DNA of 64,000 nucleotides from assembly GCF_002939385.1 (NCBI RefSeq), contig NZ_MULI01000024.1, positions 24,792-88,791 of the forward strand. The letters run 5' to 3'. A program made the position numbers and the translations under genes. The notes below the pieces were generated by a model. That model ran no database searches. It was not told where the DNA came from and saw nothing but the letters and a program-made list of their open reading frames with translations. Below, one piece after another: positions 56,968 to 64,000 of the stretch (position 1 is its first letter; each line of letters starts with the position of its first letter). This DNA comes from Streptomyces sp. MH60. GTDB lineage: Bacteria > Actinomycetota > Actinomycetes > Streptomycetales > Streptomycetaceae.

Positions 56968-57449
56968 CAACCTCCATCACCTACGCCGACGGCCGGCAGG
57001 AGTCCGTCGGCACCGACCGAGGAGTCTTCGGCTCCCTCCTCCAGCTCCGGCGCGAGCGCAAGCAGCGTGAGGCACGCGCGGCCCGTGAGGCCCGGCTCGT
57101 CAAGCTGGACCGGGACATCAAGGCCCTGGAGACGTGGCACCACGAGTGGCGCCTCCGCTGGGACAAGGACTACCGCACGTTGCACCCGGGGGAGTGGTGC
57201 GGGTACCACAAGGGGCCGCGAACGGGGTGCGAGTGGCTGTGTACGACGACGAGGAGCTACGGCCGGATGCTGGAGCGTCGTCGGGTAGAGGGGGAGGATG
57301 TCGTCGACATCGTCACCTGGGACGGGCGAGTCGTCCGACGGGTGCCGGCTCATGCTTCCGGCACAGTGTCGCCGCTGACGACGGCGGAGCGACGCCAGGC
57401 GACGCGGAATGTGGTCGACTGGGTCCGCTCGCAGGTCGACGTACCCTAA
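56964..57449 (+). CDS. Hypothetical protein with basic coiled coil
   Basis: The 161-residue product has L-R-R-E-R-K-Q-R-E-A-R-A-A-R (25-45) and a middle with W-C-G-Y-H-K-G-P and C-E-W-L-C, possibly metal-binding. GTG start overlaps the previous stop. Unknown function. Confidence 0.57.
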   Translation: MTTSITYADGRQESVGTDRGVFGSLLQLRRERKQREARAAREARLVKLDRDIKALETWHHEWRLRWDKDYRTLHPGEWCGYHKGPRTGCEWLCTTTRSYGRMLERRRVEGEDVVDIVTWDGRVVRRVPAHASGTVSPLTTAERRQATRNVVDWVRSQVDVP

Positions 57450-57453
57450 CCTC

Positions 57454-57576
57454 ATGAGCGCACAAACCGGCCCGTGCACGAAGTGCCACGAGCCCACCCG
57501 CCGCTACGGACCCGGAGGGAACCCCCTCTGCCCGGAGTGCCTGGCCCTCGTCCGCGAGCGCCAGGGGAAGAAGTAG
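57454..57576 (+). CDS. 40-residue zinc-ribbon protein
   Basis: M-S-A-Q-T-G-P-C-T-K-C-H ... N-P-L-C-P-E-C-L: two C-x-x-C knuckles 17 residues apart. It is the last phage-sense gene before a strong terminator. Confidence 0.58.
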   Translation: MSAQTGPCTKCHEPTRRYGPGGNPLCPECLALVRERQGKK

Positions 57577-57586
57577 CACCACCACG

Positions 57587-57617
57587 AAGGCCCCCGCCAT
57601 CAGGCAGGGGCCTTCTT
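57587..57617. terminator. Terminator separating phage genes from the cargo block
   Basis: AAGGCCCC (57587-57594) pairs with GGGGCCTT (57607-57614), then CTTT. It lies between convergent units. Confidence 0.88.
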
Positions 57618-57633
57618 TGCGTTGCGGGCTAGA

Positions 57634-57846
57634 TCAGACGTCGCCGCGCTTCACGGCGTCGACGAAGCCCCACCACGAGTCGGCGGAGAAGAGGACCGCC
57701 GGCCCGGTGGGGGCCTTGGAGTCGCGCACGGGGAGAGCCGCAGGGACGGCGCCGTGGGCGACCTCGATGCAGTTGTTGTTGCCTCCGCTGTACGACGACC
57801 TGGTCCAGTCGAAGCCCGTCGCGGACGCGTTCGGGATCTTGGTCAT
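57634..57846 (-). CDS. DUF397 protein
   Basis: The 70-residue protein shows the DUF397 signature: F-D-W-T-R-S-S-Y-S-G, G-N-N-N-C-I-E-V-A, V-P-V-R-D-S-K and W-W-G-F-V-D-A-V. In Streptomyces these small proteins pair with XRE/DUF5753 regulators (whiJ-type loci) and are thought to act as their partners. The start overlaps the end of the XRE gene by 4 bases. Confidence 0.9.
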   Translation of the reverse strand: MTKIPNASATGFDWTRSSYSGGNNNCIEVAHGAVPAALPVRDSKAPTGPAVLFSADSWWGFVDAVKRGDV

Positions 57847-58697
57847 GAGATGGAGTCCTTCAGTTGTTCTATGAGGTCGGCCGATGCGTCGAACGGCAAC
57901 GCTGCGGCCCTCAGCCGCTCAAAGGCGCTGCCGTACCGGCGCACTTCCGCAGTGTCCTCGACGTACAACGCACTCGTCAGAGCCTCCACGAGGACGACGT
58001 CAAGATCCGCCGTCTCCGGGAAGCCCAGCACCGCGAAGGAGCCGCTCATCCCGGCATGCGGGGGAGCGTCGAGCGGGAGTACTTGAATGGACACGTGCGG
58101 AAGTCTTTGTTTGTCGAGCAGCGTTTGTAGCTGCTCCTTCATCATCTGTGGCTGGCTCTTGACCCGGGGACGGAGCGCGGCCTCGTGGATGACTGCCCAC
58201 AGCTCCAGGGGCTCCCGACGGGAGAGGACGGACTGACGCGCCATGCGGACGTCGACGAGCGCGTCAACCTCCTCCGGCGTGGAGTCCATCCGGATGGCTT
58301 CGATCGTCGCGCGGGCATACGCAGCCGTCTGGAGGAGTCCCGGGATCAGGATTGACTCGTAGGTCCGCATCGAGCGGGCGCCGTCCTCCAGGCTGATCAG
58401 GTCGGCGTAGGCAGGAGAGATGATGTCGCGGTAGGTCTGCCACCATCCGCGCTGACGCCCGTGGCGGGCCATGTGGTGGAGGACGTCACGCTTTGCGGCG
58501 TCGGTGATGTCGACGACGTCCATCAGCTCGTCAAGGTCACCGGGCTTGATCCCCAGCCGGCCCTTTTCGATGCGGTTCAGCTTCGAGGCAGGCCACCCGA
58601 GACGCTCTGAGACGTCGGAAATCTTCAGCCCGGCGGCGTCACGGTGACGGGCCAGCTCTCCGCCAAGCTGTCGCGTGCGCACTGTCGGCTCACCCAT
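57843..58697 (-). CDS. WhiJ-like XRE regulator (HTH_31 plus DUF5753)
   Basis: The 284-residue protein has an N-terminal XRE helix-turn-helix (L-K-I-S-D-V-S-E-R-L-G-W-P-A-S-K-L-N-R-I-E-K-G, residues 25-47) and a DUF5753 domain with Y-E-S-I-L-I-P-G-L-L-Q-T, R-M-A-R-Q-S-V-L and V-Q-V-L-P-L-D. AGGGGG on the minus strand supports the ATG at 58697. Family members tune differentiation and antibiotic genes in Streptomyces. With DUF397 downstream it forms a standard pair. It sits between the last phage operon and attR, so it may alter lysogen development. It could also serve as a phage repressor, though that family is not known for this. Confidence 0.88.
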   Translation of the reverse strand: MGEPTVRTRQLGGELARHRDAAGLKISDVSERLGWPASKLNRIEKGRLGIKPGDLDELMDVVDITDAAKRDVLHHMARHGRQRGWWQTYRDIISPAYADLISLEDGARSMRTYESILIPGLLQTAAYARATIEAIRMDSTPEEVDALVDVRMARQSVLSRREPLELWAVIHEAALRPRVKSQPQMMKEQLQTLLDKQRLPHVSIQVLPLDAPPHAGMSGSFAVLGFPETADLDVVLVEALTSALYVEDTAEVRRYGSAFERLRAAALPFDASADLIEQLKDSIS

Positions 58698-58925
58698 TGC
58701 GCCCCCTCTCGTGGCCATCTTCTCGCCGCGTACTGCGACGGGGCTACAGCTTTCCACAGCGGACCGGGTCCCGCTTAGATCAGAATGCAATTTTGTAGAT
58801 GTTGCCCGTCGGGTTGCAATCCTCGTCCGACTGGCGACACACTAGACGTGCCATTCCGCACACGGCGAGTCACCGAATGTACGGGGCTTCGTTGTGACGT
58901 GTGCCTGATTCCGGGAGGTGGGGGA
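58698..58925. promoter_or_regulatory. Divergent control region
   Basis: 228 bases separate the minus-strand XRE gene from plus-strand small genes. It includes AT-rich gcaattttgtagatg near 58788 and tagacgtgcc near 58843. Promoters in both directions are expected; no operator repeat is certain. Confidence 0.35.
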
Positions 58926-59141
58926 ATGGCGTTACGGAGTGCACTGCCTGAAGCACCGGTCTCGCTGACGGACCCTTTGGACGAGGTTGCAAAGCCCGCC
59001 CCCGGGTGCGACGTATGCGGCGCTCTCGCGCGGCAGCGGGAGGAGGCGCTCGACGCAAGCGGGCGTTTCTATGACCCGTCGAAGGCGTCGGATCTCCTCG
59101 TCGAGATCGGCCGTCACCCGCACAAGGAGGGGCGGAAGTGA
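58926..59141 (+). CDS. Small protein beside the XRE regulator
   Basis: The 71-residue protein has one C-D-V-C pair (G-C-D-V-C-G-A-L-A-R-Q-R) and a C-terminal H-P-H-K-E-G. I have seen this type of short gene next to DUF5753 regulators in Streptomyces. GGGAGG supports the ATG at 58926. Confidence 0.65.
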   Translation: MALRSALPEAPVSLTDPLDEVAKPAPGCDVCGALARQREEALDASGRFYDPSKASDLLVEIGRHPHKEGRK

Positions 59142-59419
59142 CGAGCAGAGATCCGTTCCCCGAAGTCTCCTCCGGCGAGGAACTCGACGACGTCTGGGCC
59201 GGCGACTACATCGAATGCGTCGGATGCGTCGACATGGTCCCCATCAAGCCCGGCATGGACCCCGTGGAGTGGGCGAAGAGGCACGCCTCCGAGAGGCCGT
59301 GGCACACGCGCTACCGGACAACGCGGATCGTCAACTTCAGCGTGACGCCGAGCAGTGCGCCCGCGGGCTATCCGACGGGACTGTTCCCGGCGCTGGAGCC
59401 GGAAAGGCGGCAGGCATGA
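59138..59419 (+). CDS. DUF7848-like small protein
   Basis: The 93-residue product has E-C-V-G-C, then D-P-V-E-W-A-K-R-H and H-T-R-Y-R-T-T-R-I-V-N-F, matching small Streptomyces proteins with C-x-x-C and W-x-x-x-H-x-x-x-x-x-H-x-x-Y/F (DUF7848). GTG start overlaps the previous stop. Confidence 0.62.
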   Translation: MTSRDPFPEVSSGEELDDVWAGDYIECVGCVDMVPIKPGMDPVEWAKRHASERPWHTRYRTTRIVNFSVTPSSAPAGYPTGLFPALEPERRQA

Positions 59420-59634
59420 GCGCGTGCGGAGTCTCCAAAGCGCTCCCCGACGACGCGAAGCCTCCGCCGGATGCCGAGCAGGCTGACGTGTGGGAGGGCG
59501 TAACCGTGGTGTGCGACGTCCCGGCCCACGACGAGCCGGCGGAGGCTGTCGTGCACTGCGGCCCGATCGTCGTAGACGGAGTGTTCCGTGGCGTCCACTA
59601 CTGGGGGCCCGGCTTCACCCCTCCGTACATCTGA
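59416..59634 (+). CDS. Small hypothetical protein
   Basis: The 72-residue product begins M-S-A-C-G-V-S-K-A and ends H-Y-W-G-P-G-F-T-P-P-Y. It is the last gene before attR; a terminator follows. Unknown. Confidence 0.55.
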   Translation: MSACGVSKALPDDAKPPPDAEQADVWEGVTVVCDVPAHDEPAEAVVHCGPIVVDGVFRGVHYWGPGFTPPYI

Positions 59635-59760
59635 CCCCCACAGACCCGCGGACCGGGCGCCCGTGCGTCCGGCTCGCGGAGGGCGCGACGGGGAGTGTGG
59701 CGCCCCCGTTGAGGTCGGCAGGGCGCCAACCTCAGCACTCCTCGTCCGCGCCCCGAACCC

Positions 59761-59795
59761 GCACCCCTGGTAAGCACCTCTCCCGCCAGGGGTGC
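59761..59795 (+). terminator. Hairpin after the cargo block
   Basis: GCACCCCTGG (59761-59770) pairs with CCAGGGGTGC (59786-59795). Sequence 59635-59760 shows only a smaller TGAGGT/ACCTCA hairpin. Confidence 0.75.
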
Positions 59796-59850
59796 GGGGG
59801 TTCCCGCCCGACGCCGACACCCTCAGTCAGTCAGGGGGTTCGGGCGGATG

Positions 59851-59894
59851 AAGCCCCGCTCACTTCCGTACCTTGCCGGAGATGAGCGGGGCTT
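59851..59894. terminator. Terminator insulating prophage from host
   Basis: AAGCCCCGCTCA (59851-59862) pairs perfectly with TGAGCGGGGCTT (59883-59894), then TCT. It lies 28 bases before attR, between convergent transcription. Confidence 0.9.
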
Positions 59895-59904
59895 TCTCAT
59901 GCTG

Positions 59905-60312
59905 CTAACGTAGGGAGTTAAGCTCGATCGCCGGGCAGCGGTCCATCACCATCTCCAGGCCCGCGGCCCGGGTCCGCCCGTACGCCGCCTCGTCGACCAC
60001 GCCGAGCTGGAACCAGACCGCCCGGGCGCCCTTGGCGACCGCCTCGTCGGCGACCGGCCCGGCCAGTTCGCTGTTGACGAAGACGTCGACGACGTCCACG
60101 TCGAACGGGATGTCCGCGAGCGAGGCGTACCCCCGCTCTCCGTGCACCTCCTCCGCCTTGGGATGCACGGGCACGACACGCTTGCCGAAGCGCTGCAGCA
60201 CCTCGGCGACGCCGTACGCCGCGCGCTGCCGGTTGTTCGACAGGCCCACCACGGCCCAGGTGTCGCCCAGCTCGGTGAGGATCTTGCGGACGGTTGCCTC
60301 GTCGCCGTACAC
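59905..60312 (-). CDS. CoA-binding domain protein (YccU-like), host gene with phage-derived C-terminus
   Basis: The 135-residue Rossmann-type protein has W-A-V-V-G-L-S-N-N-R near residue 19, Y-G-V-A-E-V-L, V-V-P-V-H-P-K and the terminal M-D-R-C-P-A-I-E. AGGAGG precedes the GTG at 60312. After C-P-A-I-E the frame crosses attR, and phage DNA supplies L-N-S-L-R and a TAG stop. In the unlysogenised host it would read I-P onward, as shown by bases 1-20. The lysogen therefore keeps a nearly full-length product with a changed tail. Confidence 0.9.
   Translation of the reverse strand: MYGDEATVRKILTELGDTWAVVGLSNNRQRAAYGVAEVLQRFGKRVVPVHPKAEEVHGERGYASLADIPFDVDVVDVFVNSELAGPVADEAVAKGARAVWFQLGVVDEAAYGRTRAAGLEMVMDRCPAIELNSLR
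59923..59935. other. attR core
   Basis: ctcgatcgccggg, identical to 8-20. Phage arm 59908-59920 (acgtagggagtta) mirrors 32-44. Right of the core is the host CoA-binding gene. Confidence 0.87.
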
Positions 60313-60462
60313 CGGCGGCCTCCTCGTGCTTCCGGGCACCCCGCGGATCGGGCCACCCGGTCCGCACAACGGACGGCGACGTGCCGGGATTCCCGAGCGC
60401 CGGGCGGGACGCGGCGAGCGCGCCCCGGTGCGCGACCACGCCGTCCCGCCTACGCTCGCCTC

Positions 60463-61197
60463 GTGCTGCGCATCATCGACGCCCGTACCGGAGGACCCGT
60501 CCTCGCCGCCCCCGCCCGCCGGGCCCCGACCCGGGTCGAGGCGCACGTGCCGGAGCGCGACGCCACCGCCCTGCGGGTCCTGCTGGCCGCGGACCTCCTG
60601 GCGCGGGCCCTGGAGCTCGACGGGACGCCCGTGTGGACGGTCCTGACCGGCGTGGCGGAGCGGGACCGGCTGCGTGAGGACGCCGCCGCGCTCGGCGTCC
60701 GGCCCTTCGAGGACGGCCCCGCCGCCGGACACGGGGCGGGCCCGGGGCAGAGTCTGCGCGTCGTGGCTGAAGGGGCGGGCGAGGGCGGGGACCGGGACGC
60801 CACCGACGTGACGACGGTCGCCGTCGCTCCGATGCACCCGGCCGACCCCGACCTCGCCGACCCCGACGCCGTGCGCCTCGTCCTGCTGGAACGGCACCAC
60901 CACGCGCGCGTGGAGCTGGACGCGGCCGCGCTGGACGAGGCCCGGGACACCCTCGCCCGCCTGCGCCGCGCGGTCGCCGACTGGGCCCGGCGCCCTTCGC
61001 GTCCCGTACCGGGCGAGGTGCGCGACCGGCTGCGGGCCGCCTGGGAGGACGACCTGGACGCCCCGGGAGTGCTGCGCGTCCTGCGCCAGGTGGAGACCGA
61101 CCCGGACCTTCCGGACGGAGCCCGGTTCGAGATCTGCGCCTACGCCGACCGGTTCCTCGGCCTCCACCTCACCCGGGACGTCGGCTCCGCACCGTGA
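60463..61197 (+). CDS. Cysteinyl-tRNA-synthetase-related protein without catalytic domain
   Basis: The 244-residue product begins at a GTG as V-L-R-I-I-D-A-R-T-G-G. Its C-terminus W-E-D-D-L-D-A-P-G-V-L-R-V-L ... A-D-R-F-L-G-L-H-L recalls the end of CysRS and MshC-type proteins. No class I HIGH or KMSKS motif is seen, so it is not an active synthetase. Function unknown; a host gene. Confidence 0.6.
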   Translation: MLRIIDARTGGPVLAAPARRAPTRVEAHVPERDATALRVLLAADLLARALELDGTPVWTVLTGVAERDRLREDAAALGVRPFEDGPAAGHGAGPGQSLRVVAEGAGEGGDRDATDVTTVAVAPMHPADPDLADPDAVRLVLLERHHHARVELDAAALDEARDTLARLRRAVADWARRPSRPVPGEVRDRLRAAWEDDLDAPGVLRVLRQVETDPDLPDGARFEICAYADRFLGLHLTRDVGSAP

Positions 61198-61268
61198 CCA
61201 CGGACACCGCCACCGGCCGCGACGACGCTGCCGGGGGACGCGGCGGGGCGAGCGCATAGGCTGGCCGG

Positions 61269-61895
61269 ATGCAGGACGAGTACCGCACGGTCGCCCGCGC
61301 GGGTGTGCACGAGACCGAGATCAACCGCTCGCGCTTCCTGTGCGCCCTCGCCCCGGCCGCCACCGAACAGGACGCCCAGGCGTTCATCGCGGGCGTGCGC
61401 AAGGAGCACGCGGACGCCAGCCACAACTGCTGGGCGTACGTCATCGGCGCCGACGCCGCGGTCCAGAGGGCGAGCGACGACGGCGAGCCGGGCGGCACCG
61501 CGGGTGTCCCGATGCTCCAGATGCTGCTGCGCCGCGACATGCGGTACGTCGTCGCCGTCGTCACCCGGTACTACGGGGGCGTCAAGCTCGGCGCGGGCGG
61601 CCTCATCCGCGCCTACGGCGGAGCGGTCGGCGAAGCCCTGGACGACCTCGGCACCCTCACCCGGCGCCGGTTCCGGCTGGCCACGCTGACCGTCGACCAC
61701 CAGCGGGCCGGGAAGCTCCAGAACGACCTGCGCACCGCCGGCCGCGCGGTGCGCGACGTGCGGTACGGCGAGGCCGTCACCATCGAGGTCGGTCTGCCGG
61801 AGGCCGACGTGGACACCTTCCGCTCCTGGCTCGCCGACGCCACTGCGGGCTCGGCCGGGTTCGAACTGGGCGGAGAGTCCTACGGCGACGCGTGA
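61269..61895 (+). CDS. IMPACT/YigZ family protein
   Basis: The 208-residue protein has the family core: I-N-R-S-R-F-L-C, H-N-C-W-A-Y-V-I-G, S-D-D-G-E-P-G-G-T-A-G-V-P-M-L and V-T-R-Y-Y-G-G-V-K-L-G-A-G-G-L-I-R-A-Y. YigZ-type proteins bind RNA and are linked to translation control. A normal-length host gene with little room for a leader before its ATG. Confidence 0.9.
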   Translation: MQDEYRTVARAGVHETEINRSRFLCALAPAATEQDAQAFIAGVRKEHADASHNCWAYVIGADAAVQRASDDGEPGGTAGVPMLQMLLRRDMRYVVAVVTRYYGGVKLGAGGLIRAYGGAVGEALDDLGTLTRRRFRLATLTVDHQRAGKLQNDLRTAGRAVRDVRYGEAVTIEVGLPEADVDTFRSWLADATAGSAGFELGGESYGDA

Positions 61896-62000
61896 CAAGG
61901 CGGACAACCAGGGCGTAACAGGGCTTAGTGGAATGCGGTTGAGGGGCGAAACGGGAGTTACCTCCCGGGCTGTCGGACCCTCCCGTTAGTCTCGGGGATC

Positions 62001-63164
62001 ATGCGACTGCTGCACACTTCCGACTGGCACCTCGGCCGGGCGTTCCACCGGGTGAACATGCTCGGCGCCCAGGCCGGGTTCATCGGCCACCTCGTCGAGA
62101 CCGTGCGCGAGCACGCCGTCGACGCCGTGGTCGTGTCGGGAGACGTGTACGACCGCGCGGTGCCCCCGCTCGCCGCCGTCGAGCTGTTCGACGACGCACT
62201 GCACCGCCTCGCCGACCTCGGCGTGCCCACGGTGATGATCTCCGGCAACCACGACTCGGCCCGCCGTCTCGGGGTCGGCGCCGGGCTCATCGACCGGGCC
62301 GGCATCCACCTGCGCACCGACCCGGCGGGCTGCGGCATCCCGGTGGTGCTGACCGACGCCCACAGGGACGTGGCCTTCTACGGGCTGCCGTATCTCGAAC
62401 CGGCGCTGGTGAAGACCGAGTTCGGTGTGGAGAAGGCGGGACACGAGGCCGTGCTCGCCGCCGCCATGGACCGGGTGCGCGCCGACCTGGCCACGCGCGC
62501 GCCGGGCACCCGTTCCGTCGTCCTCGCACACGCCTTCGTCACCGGCGGCGAGCAGAGCGACAGCGAGCGGGACATCACCGTCGGCGGGGTCGCCGCCGTG
62601 CCCTCCGGCGTCTTCGACGGCGTCGACTACGTGGCACTGGGGCACCTGCACGGCTGCCAGACCCTCACCGAGCGGGTCCGCTACTCCGGCTCGCCGCTGC
62701 CGTACTCCTTCTCGGAGCACCGGCACCGCAAGAGCATGTGGCTCGTCGATCTGGACGCCGACGGGTCGGTCACCGCCGAGCGCCTCGACTGCCCGGTGCC
62801 GCGCGCGCTGGCCCGGTTGCGCGGCAGGCTGGAGGACCTGCTCGCCGACCCGGAGCTGACCGGGCACGAGGACGCGTGGGTCGAGGCGACCCTCACCGAC
62901 CCGGTCCGCCCGGACGAGCCCATGGCCCGGCTCACGGAGCGGTTCCCGCACACGCTGAGCCTCGTCTTCGACCCCGAGCGGGCCCCCGACGAGCCCGGCG
63001 TGTCCTATGCCCGGCGCCTCGCCGACCGCAGCGACCAGCAGATCGCGGAGGACTTCGTGACCCACGTGCGCGGCGCCGGGCCCGACGACCACGAGCAGGG
63101 CGTGCTGCGGGACGCCTTCGACGCCGTGCGCGCGGACGAGAACGTGCGGGAGGTGGCCCGGTGA
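62001..63164 (+). CDS. sbcD: SbcD: nuclease subunit of the SbcCD (Mre11-Rad50-like) complex
   Basis: The 387-residue metallophosphoesterase has L-H-T-S-D-W-H-L-G-R, V-S-G-D-V-Y-D-R, I-S-G-N-H-D-S and G-H-L-H-G, the full set of metal-binding motifs. With SbcC it opens hairpins and trims DNA ends. Its stop overlaps the sbcC start by 4 bases. It is a notable neighbour for a prophage full of hairpins, but this is a conserved host locus. Confidence 0.95.
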   Translation: MRLLHTSDWHLGRAFHRVNMLGAQAGFIGHLVETVREHAVDAVVVSGDVYDRAVPPLAAVELFDDALHRLADLGVPTVMISGNHDSARRLGVGAGLIDRAGIHLRTDPAGCGIPVVLTDAHRDVAFYGLPYLEPALVKTEFGVEKAGHEAVLAAAMDRVRADLATRAPGTRSVVLAHAFVTGGEQSDSERDITVGGVAAVPSGVFDGVDYVALGHLHGCQTLTERVRYSGSPLPYSFSEHRHRKSMWLVDLDADGSVTAERLDCPVPRALARLRGRLEDLLADPELTGHEDAWVEATLTDPVRPDEPMARLTERFPHTLSLVFDPERAPDEPGVSYARRLADRSDQQIAEDFVTHVRGAGPDDHEQGVLRDAFDAVRADENVREVAR

Positions 63165-64000
63165 GGCTGCACCGGCTGGACATCACCGCCTTCGGGCCCT
63201 TCGGCGCCGGGCAGAGCGTCGACTTCGACGACCTGTCGGCCGCCGGGCTGTTCCTGCTGCACGGCCCCACCGGCGCCGGCAAGACCTCCGTCCTGGACGC
63301 CGTCTGCTACGCCCTGTACGGCTCGGTGCCGGGCGCCCGGCAGGGCAGCGGCCAGGGCATCACACTGCGCAGCGACCACGCGGCCGCCGGCACCCGCACC
63401 GAGGTGCGCCTCGAACTGACCGTCGCGGGGCGCCGGTTGGAGATCACCCGGCAGCCGCCCTGGGAGCGGCCGAAGCTCCGCGGCAAGGGCACCACCGTCG
63501 ACAAGGCGCAGACCTGGCTGCGCGAGTACGACGCGACGACCCGCGCCTGGAAGGACCTCAGCCGCTCCCACCAGGAGATCGGCGAGGAGATCACCCAGCT
63601 GCTCGGCATGAGCCGCGAGCAGTTCTGCCAGGTCGTGCTGCTGCCCCAGGGCGACTTCGCCCGTTTCCTGCGCGCCGACGCCGAAGCACGCGGCAAGCTC
63701 CTCGGCCGCCTCTTCGACACCCGGCGGTTCGCCGAGGTCGAGAAGCGCCTCGCCGAACGGCGCCGCACCACCGAGGCCCGGGTCCGCGAGGGCGACGCCA
63801 CCCTGCTGGCCGACGCGCACCGGATGCAGCAGGCCGCCGGTGACGCCATGGAGCTGCCGGAACTGGCCCCGGGCGAACCGGGACTGGCCCAGGCGGTCCT
63901 CGGCGCCGCCGCCGTCGCCCGCGGCACCGCCCGCGAGCGGCTCACCATCGCCGACGGCCGGCTCGCGGCCGCCGAGTCCGCCCGGGCCGCAGCCGGACGC
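63161..64000 (+). CDS. sbcC: SbcC: ATPase subunit of SbcCD (5' part, cut by window end)
   Basis: The first 280 residues are visible. N-terminal I-T-A-F-G-P-F and Walker A G-P-T-G-A-G-K-T-S (residues 35-43) are followed by the Q-loop region L-L-P-Q-G-D-F-A-R-F-L and the start of the coiled coil. The GTG overlaps the sbcD stop. The rest lies beyond 64000. Confidence 0.95.
   Translation, partial: MRLHRLDITAFGPFGAGQSVDFDDLSAAGLFLLHGPTGAGKTSVLDAVCYALYGSVPGARQGSGQGITLRSDHAAAGTRTEVRLELTVAGRRLEITRQPPWERPKLRGKGTTVDKAQTWLREYDATTRAWKDLSRSHQEIGEEITQLLGMSREQFCQVVLLPQGDFARFLRADAEARGKLLGRLFDTRRFAEVEKRLAERRRTTEARVREGDATLLADAHRMQQAAGDAMELPELAPGEPGLAQAVLGAAAVARGTARERLTIADGRLAAAESARAAAGR

Larger units (their letters stand above)
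8..59935. mobile_element. Integrated temperate siphovirus prophage (about 59.9 kb)
   Basis: The element is flanked by a 13-bp direct repeat. It carries a serine integrase at one edge and a full set of head, tail, lysis and replication genes. Structural genes are all on the plus strand; only a lipoprotein and an XRE/DUF397 pair run minus. No major structural gene looks deleted, so it is probably inducible. Two genes inside it carry frameshifts. Head, neck and tail order follows the lambda-like siphovirus plan, and the domain content resembles temperate Streptomyces siphophages. That resemblance is from memory of the families, not from a search. Confidence 0.93.

Noticed and set aside
57843..58697. 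XRE/DUF5753 gene as the certain prophage repressor
   Set aside because: The DUF5753/DUF397 pair is a common chromosomal Streptomyces module, and none of the phage operator motifs is evident in its own control region.
60313..61257. Extension of the minus-strand CoA-binding frame to 450 codons
   Set aside because: The upstream part is the antisense of the gene at 60463-61197. The homologous domain begins at the GTG at 60312 with AGGAGG upstream.

Overview
The window is a chromosomal segment of a high-GC actinobacterium, almost certainly a Streptomyces. It carries one complete-looking temperate siphovirus prophage of about 59.9 kb (8-59935), followed by about 4 kb of host chromosome. The host assignment rests on the very high GC content, the many GTG/TTG starts, the DUF397/DUF5753 regulator pair and the sbcD-sbcC neighbourhood.

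The prophage is bounded by a 13-bp identical core (8-20 and 59923-59935). It was inserted by a large serine integrase (86-1729) near the 3' end of a host CoA-binding-protein gene (59905-60312, minus strand). The first 7 bases of the window are the other flank of that host gene. Joining the two phage arms recreates a dyad-symmetric attP. A Gp3-type recombination directionality factor candidate lies at 38788-39570.

Layout. 0-5.1 kb: integrase, two endonuclease VII-type genes, two degenerate tRNA-like sequences and a minus-strand lipoprotein. 5.1-16.7 kb: HNH, a mini primase-polymerase from a leaderless promoter, terminase, portal, MuF, scaffold, decoration protein, lambda-E-type capsid protein, connectors, major tail protein and frameshifted tail chaperones. 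16.7-29.7 kb: a 1730-residue tape measure with two muralytic domains, tail-tip and fibre proteins, endolysin, two holin-like proteins and a dNMP kinase. 29.8-44.8 kb: SprT-like gene, an unidentified regulator-like gene, RecB-like nuclease, a long train of translationally coupled small genes, the RDF candidate, a frameshifted C5 methyltransferase and SH3/KOW-like proteins. 44.9-49.7 kb: primase-helicase, family A DNA polymerase, HNH. 49.7-57.6 kb: a phage-borne sigma factor and accessory genes (TerD, sortase-like, DUF2637). 57.6-59.6 kb: a separately transcribed cargo block with a WhiJ-like XRE/DUF5753 regulator, DUF397 and three divergent small genes. 59.9-64 kb: host CoA-binding gene, a CysRS-related protein, an IMPACT protein, sbcD and sbcC (cut by the window end).

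The most striking feature is a dispersed regulatory code. (i) A bipartite element, AGCGTCACAT-N7-SGATTACGACAYAAC, stands before five transcription units, including the sigma-factor gene itself. (ii) Ten copies of a 20-bp imperfect palindrome close to CGCGTAAAACGACTCACGCG sit almost always at stop codons, like stoperators. (iii) A 19-bp imperfect palindrome, GTTGTGTGGTCGACATAAC, overlaps three near-identical promoters, with a diverged copy at the leaderless promoter of the SprT-like gene. (iv) Two roughly 90-bp AT-rich giant hairpins precede two of the bipartite elements. Together these suggest a phage sigma/repressor circuit that I cannot match to a described one.
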